Shown in pieces: positions 1-6,090 of a DNA stretch of 23,718 nucleotides. The first letter of the stretch is position 1. Each line of letters begins with the position of its first letter. The position numbers and the translations under genes were made by a program. The stretch covers positions 1,046,638-1,070,355 of the forward strand of contig JAHNZQ020000227.1 of the NCBI GenBank assembly GCA_019155205.2, given 5' to 3'. The notes below the pieces were generated by a model, which did not search any database, was not told the DNA's origin, and worked only from the letters and a program-made list of their open reading frames with translations. Source of the stretch: Gracilaria vermiculophylla (lineage: Eukaryota; Rhodophyta; Florideophyceae; Gracilariales; Gracilariaceae).

Positions 1-506
1 TCTTACAAAATTGTACGAGAAGGAGACTAGATGAGTCGCATGCCAATGGTATACCGGATAGACAAATAGTCGTGACCCAAGAGAAAAAGAAGGTTGGAAG
101 CATGAAAACCATCCGGCAATCGTGCTAGGCTTGGCAACAGCCGTTCATGTTGCCCTCATCAAAACAGCAGTTTCCATGGCGAACGCAACGCCATCAGTCG
201 GGTACAAGTTGTACCTCATATTGAAAGCACGATCAATCATGGCCAAAACCATGGTAGCAGTGTTTGCAAAACTGACGAACAAAGTGTTGCTGTGATTTCA
301 TTGTTGAGTTGTACACAACTAAAGTATGTTACGAGGTTTATAACAAGCCACAGGGTCAATCAGTAAGATTTTTGAAGGATCAGGGGCCGGTATGGAAGTG
401 GGGAAATGTCGGGATCCTTGTTCGTGTTCTACTGCCTCTGTTATGGTCCGTATTCAAGTGTCACAAACGGAAGCCTGCGGCTGTTTTTGACAGCTAGAGC
501 TTTCAG
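1..506 (+). other. Possible upstream exon/intron sequence of a gene entering from the left
   Basis: No continuous gene is visible. Two overlapping frames stay open without an early stop: about 62-295, ending in a hydrophobic stretch that reads AKTMVAVFAKLTNKVLL, and about 106-364. A third frame runs from about 276 to 362 and meets a GTAAGA donor-like site at 363. That donor could pair with the CTTTCAG acceptor ending at 506, giving a phase-0 intron of 144 bp. The three frames cannot all be coding. The stretch may be exons plus introns of one gene, or a decayed element. I recognise no domain. Confidence 0.2.
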
Positions 507-692
507 GAGATCATCATCGTATACCGTCAAGTTCTTGCTTGTGCACGAAAAGCTTCCTTTGAAACAGTTTGGCAACTGTGTGTCGTTCAAACTGCCCCAC
601 TCAGCGACGACGAAAAGGGTGATGATGATTCTGATGATACTGGTGATTCTGATGATGACGATAGCGGTGACGACGATGGTAAGAGGGATTGA
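507..692 (+). CDS. Candidate terminal exon encoding an acidic C-terminal tail (5'-partial gene)
   Basis: Opened after a pyrimidine-rich CTTTCAG acceptor, this frame reads 61 codons to a TGA at 690-692. It begins EIIIVYRQVLACARK and ends with a mixed Asp/Ser/Gly tail (DDDSDDTGDSDDDD) closing in KRD. It has no ATG, so it needs an upstream exon; a donor at 363 joins in phase 0. An AATAAA hexamer lies 80 bp past the stop, as expected of a real 3' end. Acidic tails also occur in two genes of the neighbouring GC island. No family is recognised, and it could be a remnant. Transcript data would decide. Confidence 0.35.
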   Translation, partial: EIIIVYRQVLACARKASFETVWQLCVVQTAPLSDDEKGDDDSDDTGDSDDDDSGDDDGKRD

Positions 693-1380
693 AGTTTGGT
701 TGTACTACCGAAGATTTGTGCTGGACCCCATTGCTTTTGTCTCAGTGTGTTCTTATGTTAGATGTGATACGAATAAATGAGATGATACTGTGATAAAAGG
801 GAAACGCATATAACAAGAAATCATAATGTTTGGCCACTGTACGTCTCATGCGGGGATGAAGAACGTGTTATCCTTCGTTGCTCTGCCAGTATAAACCGTT
901 GTTGAGTTGGAAATTTAGCGTTTGATATGTGCGTATGAGAGGTAGCGTGTATGGTTTTGGTGTACCCTTTTAATCGTTTATGATTTGTAGTTTTCTATCT
1001 GTCCGGTTCTCCACGTACGGCATGTTCTTGATGGCTAATGTTTGTTTTCTTACAGAGATAAAATCGCGAGTTGCCGGTTTTAGGTGCGTTCTGGAAGTTT
1101 TTTTTGTGTGTTTTGTCGACTAGCTGCTGGACGAGATATGGGGTTAAAATCGCAAACACTGTGCAGAACCCCGTACACGACCTTCACTAACATTGTTTGT
1201 GGTTCGAGAACATGTGCAGAGGTGGTTGCTGCGTGCGCGCGGCTTCGAGCTGGACAGTGTTATGCTTTTCCACTCGCGGTGTTGGTCAGGCACTTGAAAC
1301 GCTTTGGGAAGTAAGTTGAAGACCTGAAGTAAAAGAGCATGCAACAAAAGAGCTTTGAGTGCGCGCAGGCAGCGGCGCAC
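693..1380. other. Intergenic, balanced composition, no gene seen
   Basis: Apart from the AATAAA at 772, nothing supportable lies between the acidic-tail exon and the GC island. Short open frames such as 1084-1314 lack an ATG start and any domain. Composition rises sharply towards GC from about 1370 onwards. Confidence 0.5.
772..777 (+). promoter_or_regulatory. Candidate polyadenylation signal AATAAA
   Basis: The sequence GAATAAATGA lies 80 bp downstream of the TGA that closes the candidate terminal exon at 507-692. Position and orientation fit a polyadenylation signal for that gene. AATAAA is common by chance in DNA of this composition, so the call rests mostly on context. Confidence 0.3.
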
Positions 1381-1388
1381 GCCACGTG
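1349..1388 (+). promoter_or_regulatory. Candidate promoter elements of the zinc-finger gene (T-run/GCGCGC and CACGTG)
   Basis: Just at the edge of the GC island, GCTTTGAGTGCGCGC (1349-1363) is followed by a palindromic CACGTG (1383-1388) inside GCCACGTGTGGC. The same GCCACGTG appears in the divergent promoter region at 4131-4137. CACGTG is the classical G-box/E-box bound by bZIP and bHLH factors; its use here is inference. Confidence 0.3.
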
Positions 1389-1529
1389 TGGCGGCGGCGA
1401 GATTGCGCCGCCTGACAGTGTAAGTGGCGGGCGGCGACGGGCGGCGGCGCTGAGATGTGGAGCGCGCGCGCGGCGGCGCGCGGCGGCGCGCGCGGCGGGC
1501 GCGCCGACGCGCCGTCGCACTCGCGCGCC

Positions 1530-3260
1530 ATGCCGCTGCACGCCTTCGCGCCGTGCGCGCCGCTGCGCCGCGTGGTGGGCGGCGGCGGTGGACGCGGCGG
1601 CGCCGCGGCGCCGGCCGTGGCGCCGGCCGCCGCGCGCGCGCCGCGCATGACGGGCGCGCGCAACCCGCGCTCCAGGCGGCCCGCGCGCCGCCCGGAGGAC
1701 CTCTTCAACTTCTTCGACGACCACGACGCCGGCGGCGCGGGCGCGCGGCGCGCGGCGCGGGCGCGCGGCGCGCGGCGGCGCCGCGCCGACTCCGGCGACG
1801 AGCGCGCGGCCGGCGACGAGGAGGGCGGCGGCGCCGCCGCCGCCGCCGCCGCCGCCGAAGACGACGTCGACGACGCCGTCGACGACGGCTTCTTCTCGCG
1901 CTACCGCAAGCACGCGCAGAACGGCCGCATCTTCGACGTGTCCGACCTGGACGCCGACGCCGCGCCCGACTTCAAGTCCAGCCGCCGCGACCAGCAGACG
2001 GCCGCGCGCGACGACTTCGAGGAGGCGCACATCTCGGCCGACGAGCGCGACGCGCCAAGCGCGCCGCGCGCCGACGCCGACGCCGACGCCGACGGCGCGC
2101 GCGGCGCCGCGTCGCCGTTCCAGCGCTTCATGCGCTACGCGCGCAGGGGGCCGGCGGCGGCGGCGGCGGCGGACGACGGCAGGGAGCAGCGCCGCGACCG
2201 CGGCGGCGGCGGCGGCGGCGGCGGCAGGGAGGCGGCGCGGCGGCGCGCGAAGGGGCTGAGCCTCTCGGGGGTGCTGAGCAATAACCGCGCGGCGGCGCTG
2301 GACGCGTACGGCGGCGACGCGCTGGAGGCGGAGGAGGCGGGGGCGGACGCGCAGGCGGACGGCGGCGGCGGCGGGCAGGCGCGGCGCAGGCGCGGCGGCA
2401 GGCGGCAGCGCTTCGTGGCGGTGCGGCGCGTGGGCGGCAGGACGCGGCGCATCCTGGCGGCGCCGCGCGAGTGGGAGCCGCTGGAGGCCGGCGAGGTGGA
2501 GAAGGTGCAGTCGGACGGGCGCGTGTTTGAGCGCGCGGCGCACCTGCGCGGCGTGGTGGCCGACTGCGTGGCGTGCCGCGGGTGCGGCACGGAGACGTGC
2601 GCGCTGTGCGTGGGCTCCGGGTGGGTGGCGCCCATGCGGAAGGTGGCGGCGGCGGAGAGCGCGCAGCGCAGGGCGCTGTTTGAGCAGTTGTGGAGCACGC
2701 CGAACCTGGTGTTGGACGCGCACGGCAGCGCGCAGTGCGTGCGGTGCAACGGGATCGGGAAGCAGTTCTGCTCGAGCTGCAGGGGGAGCGGGTCGGCGCT
2801 GGAGAAGGGGTTCAAGTTTAGTGCGCGGTACGAGGTGTTTGACATGTTTCCGGCGGTTGGAGACGACGCGGTGGCGGACGGCGAGCTGGTGGACGGCGAG
2901 TTTGGGGAGGAGGACGAGGGCGAGGCGGAGGAGGCGGGCGGCGAGTTGGACTCGCTGCAGGTGTACCAGGGCTCTGTGGACGCGTTCGACGTGTCGACGT
3001 GGACGGGGCGGCAGCGCGGCGCGGCGCCAAAGCTGGAGGACGACGAGGTGGTGCTCGGGGTGGGCGGCGACGACGACGAGATGCTGGCGGCGGAGGACGT
3101 GGACGAGGACGAGGAGGGGGTTGAAGACGAGAGCGAAAAGCTGCTGGCGGCGTTGGGGTCGATTGACGAGCGCGAGGAGAAGAGGGCGCGGGGGCGGTCG
3201 GCGAGCGGGGTGTTTGCGGGGCGCGCGCTGCTGCGCGACGAGGGCGCTGGGGGTGCGGAC

Positions 3261-3302
<42 letters not shown>

Positions 3303-3431
3303 GACTTTGACGAGGACGGCGACGGCGACGAGGACGGCGACAGGCTGTACGAGCTGGAGCTGGAGCAGTTTGGGGACGCGGTGGGCGACGAGAGTGAGGG
3401 CGACAGCGACGGCGACGCGGACTACGAGTTT

Positions 3432-3468
<37 letters not shown>

Positions 3469-3479
3469 TGAGGGCGTGA
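1530..3479 (+). CDS. DnaJ-type (BSD2-like) zinc-finger protein with long acidic tail, probably plastid-targeted
   Basis: This is a 649-residue protein from the ATG at 1530; an in-frame ATG at 1455 would add 25 residues. The chosen start gives MPLHAFAPCAPLRR followed by an Ala/Gly/Arg-rich stretch, which resembles a plastid transit peptide with an early Phe. Residues about 346-421 carry four CxxCxGxG motifs (CVACRGCG, CALCVGSG, CVRCNGIG, CSSCRGSG), the complete cysteine-rich domain of DnaJ. There is no J domain, as in the plant Rubisco-assembly chaperone BSD2 and related thiol/holdase proteins. A role in plastid protein folding is inferred. The rest is unusual: an Ala/Arg/Asp-rich N-terminal half and a C-terminal third rich in Asp-Glu repeats. 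Family members are usually far shorter. No intron is apparent. It converges on the next gene with 68 bp between stops. Confidence 0.75.
3264..3305 (+). repeat. In-frame GACGAG hexanucleotide repeat encoding (Asp-Glu)n
   Basis: A tandem GACGAG array lies in the 3' part of the zinc-finger gene, with a second shorter array at about 3436-3468. Both keep the reading frame because the unit is six bases, so length changes would alter only the number of Asp-Glu pairs. The array is likely polymorphic. Confidence 0.7.
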
Positions 3480-3547
3480 GGACGTTGTGGGAGCGGGTGC
3501 GTGGAGGGGAGGAGAGAGAGAGAGAGAGCTAACTGTTTACAAGGAAA
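3480..3547. other. Short convergent 3' spacer with GA microsatellite and TTTACAAGG
   Basis: Only 68 bp separate the stop codons of two convergent genes, so their 3' UTRs must overlap unless polyadenylation occurs within it. It holds a GA repeat (3512-3528) and then the AT-richer GCTAACTGTTTACAAGG. Read on the minus strand, this gives TTGTAAAC 7-14 bp after the stop of the minus-strand gene. TGTAA is the polyadenylation signal of green algae; its use here is speculative. Confidence 0.4.
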
Positions 3548-3988
3548 TCAGAGGGCGGCGGCGTCGCGACTGCGCTGCAGCGACGGGCCCAGGCGCTCGT
3601 CGATCTCAGCGACGGTCCACTCTACAAACTCATCAATGATCTTGGCGGAGAAGACGGTGAGAATCTTTTGCTCGACGGACTCGGGGACCATTGCGACGTC
3701 GAGCTTGCCGTTGAGCTGGGCGGCAAGCGGGCTGACGAGCTGGTGGCGCAGGATGGCGGAGATCTGGAGGCGGCGCTCCTCGATGGGCAGGCCCTCGGTG
3801 AGGGCGAGCTTGAGGCAGTCGACGTAGGGGGCCGGGCAGATCTGGCGCAGCGACGGCTCGATGTGCGGGTTGAGCGTGTCGATGATCTTCTCGATGAGGG
3901 CGGACTCGGCGGACTCGCGCAGGAACGGGATGTCGGTGTCGGCGTTGACGCGGTTGGTGACCACCTCCTTCTGCGCGTCGGACAGCAT
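3548..3988 (-). CDS. Conserved-looking 146-residue protein of unknown function
   Basis: The minus-strand ATG at 3988 opens a 146-residue protein beginning MLSDAQKEVVTNRVNADTD and ending in RSRDAAAL. Unlike its neighbours it has no low-complexity sequence. Its amino-acid composition is ordinary despite the GC-rich codons, which argues for real selection. It looks all-helical and soluble, with no signal peptide or membrane segment. A few motifs stand out (PHIEPSLRQICPAPYVDC, EERRLQISAILRHQL), but I cannot assign a family. It faces the next gene head-to-head across 245 bp and may share its promoter, and it converges on the zinc-finger gene. The start is chosen because the reading further upstream is Arg/Ala-rich GC filler. 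The gene call is firm and the function unknown. Confidence 0.8.
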   Translation of the reverse strand: MLSDAQKEVVTNRVNADTDIPFLRESAESALIEKIIDTLNPHIEPSLRQICPAPYVDCLKLALTEGLPIEERRLQISAILRHQLVSPLAAQLNGKLDVAMVPESVEQKILTVFSAKIIDEFVEWTVAEIDERLGPSLQRSRDAAAL

Positions 3989-4233
3989 GGCGGGCGGCTG
4001 TGGCGGCGGCGGCGGCGGGCGGAGACGGAGGCGGGCGCGCGAGCAACGGAAGCGGGCGCGCGAGAAAGTAGCGGCGCGGCGGCGTTTGCGCGGCGCGCGG
4101 CGGCGGCGGCGGCGGCAGCGGCGGCGCGCGCCACGTGCGACGCGCTGTGCGCGTGGCAGCGCGGCCGCGTGTGGCACTTTTGTGCGCGGCGCGCGCGCGT
4201 GCGCGCGCGAGCGCGCGGCGCGGCGCGACGGCC
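3989..4233. promoter_or_regulatory. Divergent (bidirectional) promoter region
   Basis: This 245-bp region separates two head-to-head genes. It contains CACGTG (4132-4137). For the minus-strand gene it carries TACTTTCTCGCGCG (reverse complement of 4057-4070, about 69-82 bp before its ATG). For the plus-strand gene it carries ACTTTTGTGCGCG (4176-4188, 46-58 bp before its ATG). Both are rare T-runs in an otherwise nearly pure GC context and resemble motifs before the two genes downstream. No canonical TATA box is present. Confidence 0.45.
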
Positions 4234-4806
4234 ATGGAGCGCGCGACGGAGGAGGAGATGGAGCGGCGGCTGCGGCGCACGTTTGACCGGCGCGTGCCCG
4301 AGCGCTGCTTCGACTGGCGCGGGCTGCAGACCAACGGCAGCTTCTTCGAGCACAGCTCGGCGCCCGCCTCGCCGTACGACTCGCTGTTCGTGCACGACGC
4401 GCAGAAGCGCAACTGCGTGGAGCACCTGTGCGCGCGCGGCGCCGCGCCGCCGCCGCCGCCGCCGCGCGCGCAGCCGCCGGCCGCGCCGCGCCGCGCCGAG
4501 CCGCGCGCGCCCGCGGAGCAGCGGCGCGGCGACCGCGAGCGGGAGGGGCGCGAGGAGGAGGACGACCACGACGACGACGACGACGACGACGGGGAGGGGG
4601 AGGACGACGAGGGGGACGACGACGACGACGACGACGACGACGAGGACGACGACGACGACGACGACGACGAGTCGGGCAGCGACGACAGCGACAGCGGCGC
4701 GGCGCCGCTGGCGGACGAGGAGTTTCGGCAAAGGGTGCTCAACAACCGGCGGCACCGCGAGCTGCAGCTGCGGCGCGCGCCGCGCGAGAGCGGCGGCGGC
4801 CGTTGA
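4234..4806 (+). CDS. Unknown acidic protein with N-terminal conserved-looking block and poly-Asp/Glu region
   Basis: This is a 190-residue protein from the ATG at 4234, which sits in a purine-rich context (GCCATGG). The N-terminal block, residues about 1-65, has normal complexity (RCFDWRGLQTNGSFFEH; PYDSLFVHDAQKRNC). A proline/alanine/arginine linker and a run of about 45 Asp/Glu residues follow. The protein ends in a basic segment beginning EEFRQRVLNNRRHRELQLRR. An acidic tract beside a basic tail is typical of nuclear or chromatin-associated and histone-binding proteins, but this is only analogy. I recognise no family. It shares a divergent promoter region with the 146-residue protein. Confidence 0.65.
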   Translation: MERATEEEMERRLRRTFDRRVPERCFDWRGLQTNGSFFEHSSAPASPYDSLFVHDAQKRNCVEHLCARGAAPPPPPPRAQPPAAPRRAEPRAPAEQRRGDREREGREEEDDHDDDDDDDGEGEDDEGDDDDDDDDDEDDDDDDDDESGSDDSDSGAAPLADEEFRQRVLNNRRHRELQLRRAPRESGGGR

Positions 4807-5171
4807 GGCGCGCGCCGCGCGGCGCGCTCTTCGAGGCCGCCGCTGTGCGCGGCACGCCGCGCGCGCCTCGGCGCTGCCGCGCGCCGCCGCCGTGCCGCCG
4901 CTCCATTCGCGCGCCGCGCCCTTCGTGGCCGCCGCTGCGCGCGGCACGCAGCGCGCGCCGCCGCCGCGCCGCCGCGCGCCGCTCTCTTCGTCGCCGCCGC
5001 CGCTTGCGTGGCGCGCGCTGCCGCGCCCCGCCGCCACGCACTAAAAATGCGCGCCCGCCGTCCCGCCGCGCTTTCCCCCCGCCCCCTTTTATTCACGCGC
5101 CCGTTGCGCTGCGCCCGCCGCGCGCCCCGCACCCGCGCGCTCCCGCCCCCCCCCCTCCGTCGCCGCGCACC
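4807..5171 (+). promoter_or_regulatory. 365-bp intergenic region with candidate core promoter TTTTATTCACGCG
   Basis: This tandem spacer is GC-rich and codes in no convincing frame. An A-run CACTAAAAATGCG at about 5038-5050 is the only AT-rich spot in its first 240 bp and may lie in the 3' end of the upstream gene. At 5087-5099, TTTTATTCACGCG stands 73-85 bp before the next ATG and shares TTCACGCG with the region before the RCC1-like gene. The start context is CACCATGTCC, a strong eukaryotic context. Confidence 0.4.
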
Positions 5172-5506
5172 ATGTCCTTCCGCAACCGCCCGCAGCCGCC
5201 GCGCCCGCCGCAGCCGCCGCAGCCGCCGCAGCCGCCGCTGTCCGACAAGCTCACGTCGCTCGCCGCCAAGTTCGGCCCCGTCGTCGACCCGTCGGCGCCC
5301 ATCCCGCTGCGCTCGCCGCGCAAGCCCGCGCCGCGCGCCGCCGCCGCGCCCGACGCCGACGGCGCCGGCGCCGGCGGCGGCGACGGCGCGCCGCCGTCTG
5401 TGCACTCGCTGGCCGCGCGCTTCGCCGCGCCGCGCGCCGACGCGCCCGCCGCCGCGTCCGCCGCGCACTTCTCCGCCGCCGCCGACGCCTTCCGCGAGCG
5501 CGAGCG

Positions 5507-5537
<31 letters not shown>

Positions 5538-5626
5538 CGCACCGTGGCCGCGCTGGCGCGCGGCATCGACGACGGCGCGCGCCGCGAGTCGCAGCGCGTC
5601 GCCGCCGCCGCGCGTCTGTTCGAGGG

Positions 5627-5682
<56 letters not shown>

Positions 5683-5945
5683 GCGAGCCGGCGGCGCGCG
5701 AGCGCGCGCGCGAGCCGGCGGCGGCGGCGCGCGAGCCGGCGCGCGCCTTTGGGCGCGCCAAGAGCGTGAGCGACACGGCGTCGCTGTTCGAGCGCGGCGT
5801 GGCGCGCGGCGCGGCCGCCGCCGCGCGCGACGGCGCCGCCGACGGCGGCGGCGGCGGCGGCGACGGCGACGGCGACCCGCACGCGCGCGCCGCCGAGCAG
5901 AGCGCGCGCTTCCACACCGCCGCCAAGCGCTTTGGCGCGACGTGA
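5172..5945 (+). CDS. Unknown 257-residue Ala/Pro-rich protein with six short A..F motifs
   Basis: The ATG at 5172 is in a strong context (CACCATGT). Residues 8-22 are proline/glutamine-rich PPQ repeats. A short amphipathic motif then recurs six times: LAAKF (30-34), LAARF (80-84), AADAF (103-107), AARLF (146-150), TASLF (202-206) and AAKRF (250-254, at the extreme C terminus). Several are preceded by Ser/Thr (TSLAAKF, HSLAARF). Disordered Ala/Pro/Gly-rich linkers separate them, including a (Pro-Ala)n run at about 155-170. No catalytic domain, signal peptide or membrane segment is seen. The regular spacing suggests short linear binding motifs, so a scaffold or adaptor role is possible, but I recognise no family. 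Without low-complexity masking the gene could be missed, but the start context, full-length frame and repeats support it. Confidence 0.6.
5631..5682 (+). repeat. GCGCCC hexanucleotide repeat encoding (Ala-Pro)n
   Basis: A tandem GCGCCC array lies within the A..F-repeat protein gene. The six-base unit preserves the frame. It encodes an alternating Pro-Ala rod that would act as a stiff extended spacer between the fourth and fifth A..F motifs. Confidence 0.65.
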
Positions 5946-6090
5946 CACGCGCGCCCCGCGCGCCGCGCACCGCGCACCGGCCCCCAGCCCCCCCCCCCCC
6001 GCTAACTGCTCGTAAAGTATTTTCACGCGTCGCGCAAACGCTCTTATTTGGCGGCGGCGCGCGGCGGCGGCGGCGGCGGCGGCGGCGGCA
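5946..6090 (+). promoter_or_regulatory. 145-bp intergenic region: candidate 3' motif and core promoter of the RCC1-like gene
   Basis: A C-run (about 5984-6000) is followed by GCTAACTGCTCGTAAAG (6001-6017). Its GCTAACTG also occurs in the spacer at 3529-3536, just after another gene end. TATTTTCACGCG (6018-6029) lies 62-73 bp before the next ATG and contains ACGCGT, the MluI cell-cycle box of fungi and some algae. CTCTTATTTGG (6041-6051) is a further AT-rich island. Confidence 0.4.

Noticed and set aside
614..680. Hydrophobic Met/Ile/Leu-rich stretch in the 406-780 frame, taken for a membrane segment
   Set aside because: It is the shifted reading of GAT-rich codons that encode the acidic tail in the other frame. 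The acidic reading has an acceptor, stop and poly(A) context.
1084..1314. 76-codon plus-strand frame upstream of the island
   Set aside because: No ATG start, no domain, and it overlaps an equally long frame on the other strand.
1260..2723. Minus-strand and alternative plus-strand frames over the zinc-finger gene
   Set aside because: Low-complexity Arg/Ala sequences. Only the chosen frame carries the four CxxCxGxG motifs.
3512..3528. GA-repeat as a possible regulatory GAGA element
   Set aside because: A simple dinucleotide run of 17 bp between two gene ends is adequately explained as a microsatellite.
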